Of a stretch of DNA of 64,000 nucleotides, positions 34,733-43,607 are shown one piece after another. Below the pieces are notes generated by a model. That model searched no databases. It worked only from the letters and a program-made list of their open reading frames with translations, and had not been told where the DNA came from. Origin of the DNA: Dyadobacter frigoris (GTDB lineage: Bacteria; Bacteroidota; Bacteroidia; Cytophagales; Spirosomataceae); contig NZ_SZVO01000009.1 in the NCBI RefSeq assembly GCF_005280585.1, forward strand, positions 62,001-126,000, in the 5' to 3' direction. A program made the position numbers and the translations under genes. Position 1 is the stretch's first letter, and each line of letters begins with the position of its first letter.

Positions 34733-35773
34733 ATGGAAAAAGCAATAGTATTAACTGCCGGTCTGTTGGATACGGTAGATGCAAAAACCGCTCACGGACT
34801 GATCCGTGAGAGCGAGCGTTTTCAAATTGTTGGGATTGTTGACAGCAAACACACAGGCAAAGATGCGGGAGAAGTACTGGACGGGAAATTTCGGAATATT
34901 CCTGTTTTTGAAAGTATTGAAAAAGCAAAAGAGGCTGGCCCGACTTATTGCATTATCGGTGTAGCAACAACGGGCGGACGGTTTCCGGATTTTATGCTGA
35001 AAATCGTCGAAACAGCCATCAAAAATAAACTTTCTATTGTTAATGGTCTTCATGATTATCTTTCCGCGAGAGAAGATATGGTTGCTCTGGCAGAAACAAA
35101 TGGCGTAAAATTGCTTGATATCCGTAAGCCAAAGGCATTTAAAGATCTGCATTTCTGGACCGGAGAGATTTTGAATCTTCAAACGCCGGTCATTGCCGTT
35201 ATGGGAACCGATTGTGCACTTGGAAAAAGAACAACGACCCGGCTGCTTATCAAATCCTGTGAAAAGGCTGGTCTTAAAGCACAAATGATTTATACCGGAC
35301 AAACTGGTTGGCTGCAAGGTGGAAAATATGGATTTATTTTTGATTCAACATTGAACGATTTCGTATCAGGTGAGCTTGAACATTCGATTTTAAGTTGTGA
35401 TAAAGAAACAAATCCTGACCTTATTTTCATTGAAGGACAATCCGCACTGAGAAATCCAAGCGGGCCGTGCGGAGCTGAATTTCTGCTTTCGGGTGGGGCT
35501 AAAAATGTAATTCTGGTACATTCTCCAAAACGGGAATTCTTTGATATGGAAGAACATTTTGGCAAAATCCCAACGCTGGAATCTGAAATTGAATTGGTGA
35601 AATTGTATGGATCAAATGTTATTGCTTTGGCGCTCAACACGGAAAATTGTACAGAAGAGGAGTATTTGTCTTTTCAGGAATCATATCGAAAACGCTTGGG
35701 AATTCCTGTACTTCTGCCCATTCAGCAAGGTTGTGACCCTATTGTTGATATGCTTAAATCGCTGATAAAATGA
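34733..35773 (+). CDS. DUF1611 family P-loop protein (DgcN-like)
   Basis: This is a DUF1611 protein of 346 residues from the ATG at 34733; an upstream in-frame ATG at 34712 adds MIYFNNR and is less likely. The N-terminal Rossmann-like domain (about 1-130) begins EKAIVLTAGLLDTVDAKTAHGLIR. The C-terminal domain (about 140-346) opens with a P-loop, MGTDCALGKRTTT, and later has QTGWLQGG and IEGQSALRNPSGPCG. In characterised Proteobacteria a member (DgcN) N-acetylates D-glutamate and an epimerase partner (DgcA) converts the product to the L-form. Here it overlaps a dipeptide epimerase gene by 4 bases, which supports a like role. Murein dipeptide salvage is the main alternative. Confidence 0.85.
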   Translation: MEKAIVLTAGLLDTVDAKTAHGLIRESERFQIVGIVDSKHTGKDAGEVLDGKFRNIPVFESIEKAKEAGPTYCIIGVATTGGRFPDFMLKIVETAIKNKLSIVNGLHDYLSAREDMVALAETNGVKLLDIRKPKAFKDLHFWTGEILNLQTPVIAVMGTDCALGKRTTTRLLIKSCEKAGLKAQMIYTGQTGWLQGGKYGFIFDSTLNDFVSGELEHSILSCDKETNPDLIFIEGQSALRNPSGPCGAEFLLSGGAKNVILVHSPKREFFDMEEHFGKIPTLESEIELVKLYGSNVIALALNTENCTEEEYLSFQESYRKRLGIPVLLPIQQGCDPIVDMLKSLIK

Positions 35774-36822
35774 ACATTAAATCTGTTAAAGCTTACGCTG
35801 AATTAATCCCTCTCAAAAAACCTTACACCATAGCGCGCGAAACCATCAGCGATGCAGAAATCATCTTTTTTGAAATCACTTTATCAAACGGAATCTGCGG
35901 AAGAGGTGCTGCCAATCCTGATCCTGAGGTAATAGGAGAGACGGCTTCGCAAACGCTGGAAAATCTAAGCTCGGACAGGGTTTCGGATTATTTAAAGGGA
36001 AAACATATCCGGGAATTTCTATCCCATATCGCTTATTTTAGAAAGATTTATGCACGGTTTCCGGCTACGCTTGCGGCTCTTGACATAGCGCTTCATGATG
36101 CTTTTGGAAAATGGATTGAATTACCGATTGTTGATTTCTACGGTCGGCATCACGCCAAAATGCTGACGTCTGTGACAATTGGGATCAAAGATGTTGCCGA
36201 AACTATTCAGGAAGCCAAAGAATATAAAGAGCAGGGATTTAAGGTTTTAAAAGTGAAAACAGGTTTAAATCCGGAGTTGGATGCCGAACGTGTAACCCGG
36301 CTAAATGAGACTTTTGGCGATTATTTCACAATCCGTGTTGACGCCAATGAAGGTTATTCGGCTGATGATCTTGACGTTTTTCTAAAACTAACGTCATCTT
36401 CTCCGCTGGAATTAATTGAGCAGCCTTTTCATCCAAAATTTAATACTGAACTGTTAAAATTTCCGGAGGATGTGCGTAGGAAATTAGCTGCCGATGAATC
36501 GCTTACCGAAGCAAAGGCAGCTTTCGAGATTGCGCGTGACGGATTGTTTGGCATTTTTAATATCAAACTGATGAAATGCGGCGGGCTCGTTTCTGCTTTT
36601 GAAATTGCCAATATTGCCAAACAGGCAAATATTGATCTTTTCTGGGGTTGTAATGACGAAAGTGATCTAAGCATATCGGCCGCATTGCACGCCGCGTTCG
36701 CCTGTCCGAATACAAAATACCTGGATTTAGACGGCAGTTTTGATCTTTTGGAAGATTATAAGGAAAGTGGTTTTATATTACAGCAGGGATATCTTTCCAT
36801 ACAGTCAAAACCAGGCTTCTGA
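35770..36822 (+). CDS. Dipeptide epimerase, enolase superfamily
   Basis: This 350-residue protein belongs to the muconate lactonizing subgroup of the enolase superfamily. All catalytic parts are seen: Lys161 and Lys163 (LKVKTG), metal ligands Asp191 (VDANEG), Glu217 (LIEQPF) and Asp242 (AADESL), and Lys266 (FNIKLMKCGG). Near the C-terminus Asp319-x-Asp321 (KYLDLDG) matches the DxD that binds the dipeptide amino group in L-Ala-D/L-Glu epimerases. It should interconvert the C-terminal Glu of Ala-Glu dipeptides or, as DgcA, N-acetyl-Glu. Start and stop overlap both neighbours (ATGA with DUF1611, TGATG with the permease), indicating one operon. Confidence 0.93.
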   Translation: MNIKSVKAYAELIPLKKPYTIARETISDAEIIFFEITLSNGICGRGAANPDPEVIGETASQTLENLSSDRVSDYLKGKHIREFLSHIAYFRKIYARFPATLAALDIALHDAFGKWIELPIVDFYGRHHAKMLTSVTIGIKDVAETIQEAKEYKEQGFKVLKVKTGLNPELDAERVTRLNETFGDYFTIRVDANEGYSADDLDVFLKLTSSSPLELIEQPFHPKFNTELLKFPEDVRRKLAADESLTEAKAAFEIARDGLFGIFNIKLMKCGGLVSAFEIANIAKQANIDLFWGCNDESDLSISAALHAAFACPNTKYLDLDGSFDLLEDYKESGFILQQGYLSIQSKPGF

Positions 36823-38159
36823 TGAATGAAAATACTTTAAAGCGATCGATCAAACCACTTTCCGCTGTTTTTCTTGTTGTCAGCGCCATTGTCGGCTCGG
36901 GAATTTACAAAAAAGTGGCGCCGATGATGGATCAGCTTCATTCGCCAACGCTGGTACTTCTGTGTTGGACGCTGGCGGGCGTATTAAGTTTGATGGGTGC
37001 TTTAAGTAGTGCGGAACTGGCTTCTATGATGCCGGGTTCGGGGGGAGAATACATTTATTTCAATAAAATATACGGCAAGTTTTTCTCTTTTATTTACGGT
37101 TGGGCAAGTTTGGCAGTGATGAAAACAGCCACCATTGCTGCATTAGCCTATGTTTTCTCTGAATCGCTGCACGAAATTGTTCCGCAGATTCACAGTTTGG
37201 GAGGAGCCAGCATCAAAATTATCGCTTCTTTGCTGATTATCGTTTTAAGTTACGTTAACTATCGCGGTGTTTCTTTTGGCGAAAAACTCAGCCGGTATTT
37301 TATTGCCGGAATCGTTCTTTCTATTCTTGCTTTCGTGATTCTTGCCGTTTTTTCAGGAAAGGGAAATACCGAACATTTTACACAAACTGCCATTAGTGCG
37401 CCGACGGGATGGCCACTTTTTGCAGCCATGTTTGCCGCTTCGTTAAGTGCTTTTTGGGGATATGAAGGTTGGAACAATATTGGTTTTATTGGAGAAGAAG
37501 TCAACAATCCGCAGCGGAATCTGCCGCTCGCGCTTGGCATTGGAACTTTGATCGTAATCGTGCTTTATCTTTTAATTAATACGGTTTATCTTTTTATTCT
37601 GGCTCCCGCTCAAATTGAATCGCTGGGAATCAATCAGATCGCAGCGGTTGAAACTTCAAGAGTTTTGGGAGGAAATGTCGGAGCGGTTTTATTATCCGTA
37701 CTCATTGTGCTGACTACTTTTAACTGTACAAACGGAACAATTCTAATGTCGGCCAGAATCTTTTTCGCGATGGGCCGCGACGGATTATTTCTCAAAAAAG
37801 CTGCCATCATTCATCCGGTTTACAATACACCTTCATTTTCTATTTTGATCCAGGCCATTTGGTCTATTGTGCTCGTTTGGTCGGGTAGTTTTGATGCGCT
37901 CACCGATCTTCTGGTTTTTGCTTCTTTTTTCTTTTATGGCGCGGCGGCTTTCGGCGTGATTTTGTTCAGGAGGAATAAAATGCCAAGACCGTACAAAGTG
38001 CCTTTATGGATTCCGGCCATATTTTCGGCTTTCTGTTTTTTGCTGGTTGTTGTTAGTGCAGTTAATCAGCCGGTTCAGGCACTTACAGGCTTGTTACTTA
38101 TTTTATCTGGCGTTCCGGTTTATTGGTATTATACCAAAATGGTGAAATCAGATTTATAA
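36822..38159 (+). CDS. APC family amino acid permease
   Basis: This 445-residue inner-membrane transporter has about 12 helices. The APC signature SAIVGSGIYKKVAPM lies in helix 1, and FWGYEGWNNIGFIGEEVNNPQRNLP at about 207-231 covers the core helix-6 region. Most relatives exchange or import neutral amino acids (LAT/SLC7-like). It overlaps the epimerase stop by one base, so it belongs to the same operon. Import of the amino acid or dipeptide used by the two enzymes is the likely job; the exact substrate is inference. A hairpin terminator follows. Confidence 0.92.
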   Translation: MNENTLKRSIKPLSAVFLVVSAIVGSGIYKKVAPMMDQLHSPTLVLLCWTLAGVLSLMGALSSAELASMMPGSGGEYIYFNKIYGKFFSFIYGWASLAVMKTATIAALAYVFSESLHEIVPQIHSLGGASIKIIASLLIIVLSYVNYRGVSFGEKLSRYFIAGIVLSILAFVILAVFSGKGNTEHFTQTAISAPTGWPLFAAMFAASLSAFWGYEGWNNIGFIGEEVNNPQRNLPLALGIGTLIVIVLYLLINTVYLFILAPAQIESLGINQIAAVETSRVLGGNVGAVLLSVLIVLTTFNCTNGTILMSARIFFAMGRDGLFLKKAAIIHPVYNTPSFSILIQAIWSIVLVWSGSFDALTDLLVFASFFFYGAAAFGVILFRRNKMPRPYKVPLWIPAIFSAFCFLLVVVSAVNQPVQALTGLLLILSGVPVYWYYTKMVKSDL

Positions 38160-38193
38160 ATTCATTGTTGTTTTTACCAAAAACAATTATAAG

Positions 38194-38227
38194 AAAATCA
38201 CTCTCAGAAAAATCTGAAAGTGATTTT
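38194..38227. terminator. Bidirectional terminator
   Basis: AAAATCACT and AGTGATTTT are exact partners; the inner TCAGA and TCTGA also pair, giving a stem of about 14 with one mismatch and a loop of AAAA. It lies between the convergent permease and SPFH genes. A second short repeat (ATTGTT...AAAAACAAT) precedes it at 38163-38190. Confidence 0.8.
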
Positions 38228-38249
38228 GACAGATTTTTAAACTGAAATT

Positions 38250-39155
38250 TTAATGATCGTTTAAAATTAACGGCACATTTCCTTTTCCTCCCAAAACAAT
38301 AATTTTCGCGTTCGGTGATGCCGCCAGTTCTTTTTGCGCTTTAATGCTTTCATATTGAAGCTGGCGGTCTGTCAAACTTAGCGCGATAATGGTCTGATAA
38401 TCAGAAATACCTCTGGCTTCCACACGTTTCCTTTCTGCTTCCTGTTTTTCTTTTTGCAGGACAAATTCCATTTTCTGAGCGTCCTGTTCGGCGTTGATTT
38501 TTGATTCAATGGTTTTCTTAACCGATTCGGGTAAATTGATATTACGAATTAAAAGCTGTTCCAATATCAATCCCCGGCTTTTAAAATCTTTGTCAATCGT
38601 CTGGTAAATCCTGCTTTGAAACTCGTCACGCCGTTTGGAATAAAGTGCAACAGCGTCATAATAAACTGCATTATCACGAATTCGCGTGCGGGTTATAGGT
38701 CTGACAATCTTGTCTTTATAATCCGGGCCAATTCCTTTATAAATGGCGGGCGCTTTGTCGGGCATGATCTTGTACAATACCGTTAGGTCAATAACTACTT
38801 CCAACCCGTCGGCAGACAAAACACGGATCGCATCGTCACCCTGAATCTCACCTTCTGTGGTTTTTAGGGACATGGTGTAATTCTGTGTTTTTGTATCGAA
38901 AATCGTTACCTGAGATAGCGGGTTAACAAAATTCAAACCATTTTCCAGTACTTGTGGATCTACTTTTCCAAATAAAGACTGCACACCGATTGTACCCGCA
39001 TCAATTTGACGGATACTTGCCGAAAGGATTCCCAAAACCGCAATTGCAATTCCTGAAACTTTTAAAATGGAACCGTAACGAAAAATATTCAAGGAGGATT
39101 TACTGATCACAAAACCACTGATGGCTATAAGGATTCCCAAGGTTAGAAAGAACAT
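38250..39155 (-). CDS. SPFH/prohibitin family membrane protein
   Basis: This 301-residue protein has two N-terminal hydrophobic helices (about 2-20 and 27-48), an SPFH (band 7) domain (about 50-215, with TIGVQSLFGKVDPQVLENGLNFVNP) and a coiled-coil C-terminal arm rich in Glu, Lys and Gln (about 215-275, KINAEQDAQKMEFVLQKEKQEAER). Such proteins form large oligomeric cages on membrane microdomains and often regulate FtsH or other proteases. No NfeD or FtsH gene is adjacent. It shares a 278-base divergent gap with the glycosidase-like gene. Confidence 0.9.
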   Translation of the reverse strand: MFFLTLGILIAISGFVISKSSLNIFRYGSILKVSGIAIAVLGILSASIRQIDAGTIGVQSLFGKVDPQVLENGLNFVNPLSQVTIFDTKTQNYTMSLKTTEGEIQGDDAIRVLSADGLEVVIDLTVLYKIMPDKAPAIYKGIGPDYKDKIVRPITRTRIRDNAVYYDAVALYSKRRDEFQSRIYQTIDKDFKSRGLILEQLLIRNINLPESVKKTIESKINAEQDAQKMEFVLQKEKQEAERKRVEARGISDYQTIIALSLTDRQLQYESIKAQKELAASPNAKIIVLGGKGNVPLILNDH

Positions 39156-39306
39156 GGCATTCGGATATATTTAAAATGTTAAATTAAACTTACATCTATA
39201 TACGCGATAAAATTATGCCAATTACTTGGTATTATCTATTATGAATGTTAATAAATTGATTTAAAGATATTTATAATAATTTTTAACCAGGTTAAAATTA
39301 ACCCGG

Positions 39307-39346
39307 AATCTATCAAAACGATAAGAATTTATCATTTTGATAGATT
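39307..39346. repeat. 40-base palindrome in a divergent promoter region
   Basis: AATCTATCAAAA at 39307-39318 is the exact reverse complement of TTTTGATAGATT at 39335-39346; inner GATAA and TTATC also pair. It lies 87 bases before the plus-strand ATG and 151 bases before the minus-strand one, so it could be an operator rather than a terminator. Confidence 0.5.
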
Positions 39347-39433
39347 CTTAAAACACCGTATTACTAGCCTGAAAATACAATTAACGGGTATAATAGATGT
39401 AACCGTTTCTGATTAATCAAGTAGCCGATAGCA

Positions 39434-40741
39434 ATGATGAAGTATTGCCCTTTTTCAATTTTGTCTGACTTTTTCGCACAATGTAGGAATATAATATTCA
39501 CTCGTTCGGTTGGCTGTATTTTTCTATTGGCGGGAATATTATTGCTGACCAATTTTCAGGCAAATGCGCAAACCCAAAAGGACGAATTTGTTATCGGTAT
39601 TTTCTGGCCGCCAGTTTGGAAATTTACGAATGATGAGCAATATAAAATTCTGAGCGAATCGCATGTAAACTGTATTCAGAATGTGTCTGGCACAGATTTG
39701 AATACGCCGGAAAAGAATTTTAAAATGCTGGATCTGGCCCGGAAATATGGAATGAAAGTGTATGTTTCGGATCCCAGGGTTACTGGTTCTGACAAGGAAA
39801 TTGAAGAGATGGTAGAGACCTATCGCCATCATCCGGCCACTGCGGGTTATTACATTCGTGATGAACCGGATAGCGCAATGCTGGATTGGGCAATTAAAAC
39901 CTATCGCAAAATCGCTTATCTGGATAAAAACAAAATTCCTCACGTGAATTTATTCCCGGATTTCGCTGTAAAAAATTATGAAAAAGCCTACGTTGAAAGA
40001 TGGATAGAAGGTGTTGGGAAAGAAAACCTGAAATATTTATCTTTTGATAATTATCCTTATTTGCGGAAAGGGAAATTTGAAAAATCATATTATAACAATC
40101 TGGATATCATCCGCCGCGCCGGATTAAAATACAAAGTGAAAACCTCCTCTTATCTGCAATCTTTTGGCATTGTCAATACATTCAGACGCCCGGGTGAAAA
40201 TGAAATGCGGCTAAATGTATATTCAAATCTGGCTTACGGAATTAAAAATCCGGTCTGGTTTTGTTATGCTACTCCGACCGGGCAGGGTGATCAGAAATTC
40301 ATGAATTCGGTCATTGATTCGCTGGGACAAAAAACGGATCTGTACAAACCCTTTCAGCAATTTAATGCAGAAATGACGCAGCTTGGCAAAACGCTGATTC
40401 ATTTGGATGCTGTCGAAGTTTATCACTCCGGCGACAGTCTTTGGATGGGTACAAAACCAGCTCCCGCCGATTTCCTTTTCAAGCCCGCAGAATCTTCTTC
40501 GCAGCTTATTCTTTCTTATTTTAAAGATCAAAACAGTAAACGAGAGTATGTGATGGTTGTCAATAAATCGTTTAAGGAATCCAAAAAATTTACCTTTCAG
40601 CTGGCGGGAAGAATTAAAAAAGTACAACAAATTTCCAAGGTTAACGGAGAAGCGCAAAAGACGTTATTTGATAAAAAAGCAAAGCGTTTGACCGAGAACT
40701 TTTTACCGGGAGAAGGAAAACTCTACTTCTTGTCCCAGTGA
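39434..40741 (+). CDS. Exported TIM-barrel glycoside hydrolase-like protein
   Basis: This 435-residue protein has an unusually long leader: about 25 residues, then a hydrophobic core and a cut near FQANAQ at about 46. A later start is possible. The mature part resembles a (beta/alpha)8 glycosidase: GIFWPPVWKFTNDEQYKILSESHVNC opens the barrel (read in parts), with AGYYIRDEPDSAMLDW (likely acid pair Asp-Glu) at about 139-154, then YLSFDNYPY and a small C-terminal beta domain. The DEP motif is typical of GH-like proteins with unassigned activity. It lies 44 bases upstream of the GH78 rhamnosidase on the same strand, so both probably work on one glycan. Confidence 0.75.
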   Translation: MMKYCPFSILSDFFAQCRNIIFTRSVGCIFLLAGILLLTNFQANAQTQKDEFVIGIFWPPVWKFTNDEQYKILSESHVNCIQNVSGTDLNTPEKNFKMLDLARKYGMKVYVSDPRVTGSDKEIEEMVETYRHHPATAGYYIRDEPDSAMLDWAIKTYRKIAYLDKNKIPHVNLFPDFAVKNYEKAYVERWIEGVGKENLKYLSFDNYPYLRKGKFEKSYYNNLDIIRRAGLKYKVKTSSYLQSFGIVNTFRRPGENEMRLNVYSNLAYGIKNPVWFCYATPTGQGDQKFMNSVIDSLGQKTDLYKPFQQFNAEMTQLGKTLIHLDAVEVYHSGDSLWMGTKPAPADFLFKPAESSSQLILSYFKDQNSKREYVMVVNKSFKESKKFTFQLAGRIKKVQQISKVNGEAQKTLFDKKAKRLTENFLPGEGKLYFLSQ

Positions 40742-40785
40742 TTTATTACCAGCGAATCCTCATCAAGCCAAATTCATCAATTAAA

Positions 40786-43554
40786 ATGAAAAAAATATTT
40801 TTCTTATCACTTCTTACAATAGTACTATCTTTTCGGGCGGCTTGTTATGCAGATCTGTTAACCGATAAACTCACCTGCGAATACATTGAAAACCCGCTTG
40901 GCATTGATACTGCCATCCCCAGATTAAGCTGGACTTTACTTTCCGACCAAAGAGGCGGCAAACAATCTGCCTATGAAATTGTGGTGAGTGATAATCTGAG
41001 CGACATTTCAAGAGGCAAAGGGAGTAGCTGGGAAAGTGGAAAAGTGATTTCAAATCAAAGTCTGCATATTGATTATCAGGGCAAAATACTAAAATCCTTT
41101 ACCCGCTATTACTGGTCGGTGCGGGTTTATGACCAGAATGGGAAAGCTTCTGTTTGGAGTAAACCGGCCTGGTTTGAAACTGCCATGCTTGACGCTGCGG
41201 ACTGGCAGGCAAAATGGATCGGGGATGGGAGCAAACAGTTTGAAAGAGATCAGGATTTTTATCAGAAAGATCCTTCGCCTCTGTTTAGAAAACAGTTTAA
41301 AATAACGAAGAAAGTTTTGTCGGCGCGGCTTTACATCAGTGGGCTGGGTTATTATGAAGCCTATTTGAATGGGCAAAAAATCGGAGACCATATGCTGGAT
41401 CCCGGCTGGACGGCTTATCAAAAACAGGCTTTGTATGTGGTTTATGACATTACAGGTTCTGTTAAAAGTGGCGAAAATGCGGCAGGTATAATGCTGGGCA
41501 ATGGATGGTATGATGCTTTGCCGTTAAGATTTTTTGGAAAATTTAATCTTCGTGATGTACAGTGGACCGGACGTCCGGTTGTAAAATCGCAGATTCGTAT
41601 TCAATATGCGGACGGAACAGTTGAAACGATTTCGACGGATAAAAGCTGGCAGACAGCGCCGGGACCTGTGGTAAAAAACAGTGTGTATTTGGGTGAAGAC
41701 TATGACGCACGTTTGGAAAAAAGTAGATGGAGCAATGTTGGCAAAATTTCAACTGACTGGAAAAATGCAGTCGAATCTGATGGTCCTCCGGGTGTATTAT
41801 CTGCTCAGATGCAGCCTGCAATCAAGATCACAAAAATTGTAAAACCCGTAAAAGTTACAGAAATCAAACCCGGTATTTTCATTTTTGACATGGGACAGAA
41901 TTTTGCCGGCGTCGCAAGAATTCATGTAGAGGGAGTTGCCGGCACAAAAATTAGTCTGCGTTATGGTGAAGATCTCAATAAAGACGGTTCCCTGAATATT
42001 CTTACCACGGTTGCCGGGCAAATCAAACAAAAAGGTACGGGCGGTCCCGGTGCTCCCGATGTTGCCTGGCAGCAGGACAATTATATCTTGAAGGGAGCTG
42101 GAAAAGAAACTTGGAATCCACGTTTTACTTTTCATGGTTTCCGGTATGTTGAAGTGAGCGGTTGGCCGGGGAAACCTACTTTAAATGACTTGGAAGGGCT
42201 TAGATTAAATTCAGATCTTATGCCTTCTGGTAATTTCAGCAGCTCGAATGCTATGTTTAACCGGGTCAATGAAATGGCGCAGTGGACTTTTCTCAGCAAT
42301 GTTTTCAGCGTACAATCGGATTGTCCGGCCCGGGAAAAATTTGGTTATGGAGGTGATATTGTCGCCACGGCTGAATCTTTCGCATACAATTTTGATATGG
42401 CTAATTTTTACAGAAAAGCCGTGCGTGATTTTGTAAATGACCAAAGGCCGCAAGGCGGAATGACAGAAACCGCGCCATACGTTGGTATCGCCGACAAAGG
42501 GCCAGGCGATGACAGCGGGCCTCTGGGTTGGCAGCTTGCTTTTCCTTATATGATCAAACAGCTTTACGATTTTTATGGTGATAAAAAAGTGCTGGAAGAA
42601 AACTATGATACTTTTCACAAGCAAATTGAGTTTTTGATCAGTAAAGCCGACGGCAATTTATTTTACCATGATATCAGTGATCACGAATCGCTGGATACAA
42701 AACCGGAAGCTTTTTCAGCTTCTTCCTTCTATTTTCATCACCTGAAATTGATGACAGAATTTGCGGGTATTCTCGGTAAATCTTCTGATTCTTTAAAATA
42801 TGCAAAACTTGCCGACCGGGCTAAAAGAGCGGTTTTTGAGAAATTTTATGTTCCCGGAGCCGGTCGTTTTGATAATGCTACACAGGCCGCCCAAATCTTT
42901 GCACTATATTATGATTTTGCCCCGAAAACGGAAACTGATTCGGTTTTCAATGTTCTTGAAAAAGAAATCGCGAGAAAAAACGGACATCTTTCAACAGGTA
43001 TTTTTTCAACGAAAATGATGTTCGATGTTTTCAGAAATAAAAACCGGAATGAGATAGCTTACCAGATTGCAAACCAGAGGAGTTTCCCGGGCTGGGGGCA
43101 TATGGTTGAAAATGGGGCAACAACACTTTGGGAAACCTGGGCCTATTCTGACGGCGTTTTTTCACACAATCATCCCATGTTCGGTTCAGTGATTGAATGG
43201 TTTTATCGTTCGCTTTTGGGTATCAATTCGCTATCGGCAGGTTTTGAAAAAATAAAGATCAGACCGCAGCCTGCCGGTGATCTTACCTGGGCCAAGGGGA
43301 GCTATCATTCTGTGAGAGGTGAGATTGGCAGCAGCTGGAAAATTGAAAACGGACAATTTAAACTGGATGTCAGTATTCCTGCCAATACAACTTCTGAAAT
43401 CTGGATTCCGGTGGAGAACCCTGATCAGCAGGTTTTGGAAGGTAATAAACCTGTGAAAGAAATGACGGATATCCGTTTTCTGAGATTTGAAAACGGCTCG
43501 TTGGTTTATGAAGCGGGCTCTGGGAAATATTCCTTTTCAACCAGATGGAAATAA
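40786..43554 (+). CDS. Alpha-L-rhamnosidase, GH78
   Basis: From the ATG at 40786 the protein has 922 residues and a signal peptide (FFLSLLTIVLSFRAACYA). A start 48 bases upstream overlaps the previous gene and is rejected. Domains follow the GH78 order: an N-terminal Ig-like domain (about 20-130, ENPLGIDTAIPRLSW), a Bac_rhamnosid_N carbohydrate-binding domain (about 150-320, RLYISGLGYYEAYLNGQKIG), a concanavalin-like domain, then the (alpha/alpha)6 catalytic barrel (about 460-800) with QSDCPAREKFGYGGD (general acid Glu) and NGATTLWETWAY, and a closing beta domain. It cleaves terminal alpha-L-rhamnose outside the cytoplasm. Being next to a sulfatase and an oxidoreductase suggests a complex glycan. 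Confidence 0.95.
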   Translation: MKKIFFLSLLTIVLSFRAACYADLLTDKLTCEYIENPLGIDTAIPRLSWTLLSDQRGGKQSAYEIVVSDNLSDISRGKGSSWESGKVISNQSLHIDYQGKILKSFTRYYWSVRVYDQNGKASVWSKPAWFETAMLDAADWQAKWIGDGSKQFERDQDFYQKDPSPLFRKQFKITKKVLSARLYISGLGYYEAYLNGQKIGDHMLDPGWTAYQKQALYVVYDITGSVKSGENAAGIMLGNGWYDALPLRFFGKFNLRDVQWTGRPVVKSQIRIQYADGTVETISTDKSWQTAPGPVVKNSVYLGEDYDARLEKSRWSNVGKISTDWKNAVESDGPPGVLSAQMQPAIKITKIVKPVKVTEIKPGIFIFDMGQNFAGVARIHVEGVAGTKISLRYGEDLNKDGSLNILTTVAGQIKQKGTGGPGAPDVAWQQDNYILKGAGKETWNPRFTFHGFRYVEVSGWPGKPTLNDLEGLRLNSDLMPSGNFSSSNAMFNRVNEMAQWTFLSNVFSVQSDCPAREKFGYGGDIVATAESFAYNFDMANFYRKAVRDFVNDQRPQGGMTETAPYVGIADKGPGDDSGPLGWQLAFPYMIKQLYDFYGDKKVLEENYDTFHKQIEFLISKADGNLFYHDISDHESLDTKPEAFSASSFYFHHLKLMTEFAGILGKSSDSLKYAKLADRAKRAVFEKFYVPGAGRFDNATQAAQIFALYYDFAPKTETDSVFNVLEKEIARKNGHLSTGIFSTKMMFDVFRNKNRNEIAYQIANQRSFPGWGHMVENGATTLWETWAYSDGVFSHNHPMFGSVIEWFYRSLLGINSLSAGFEKIKIRPQPAGDLTWAKGSYHSVRGEIGSSWKIENGQFKLDVSIPANTTSEIWIPVENPDQQVLEGNKPVKEMTDIRFLRFENGSLVYEAGSGKYSFSTRWK

Positions 43555-43607
43555 GCTGATATTAAAAAAAGAAGAACAAATTTATTCTGAAACCATCGAT
43601 CACGACT

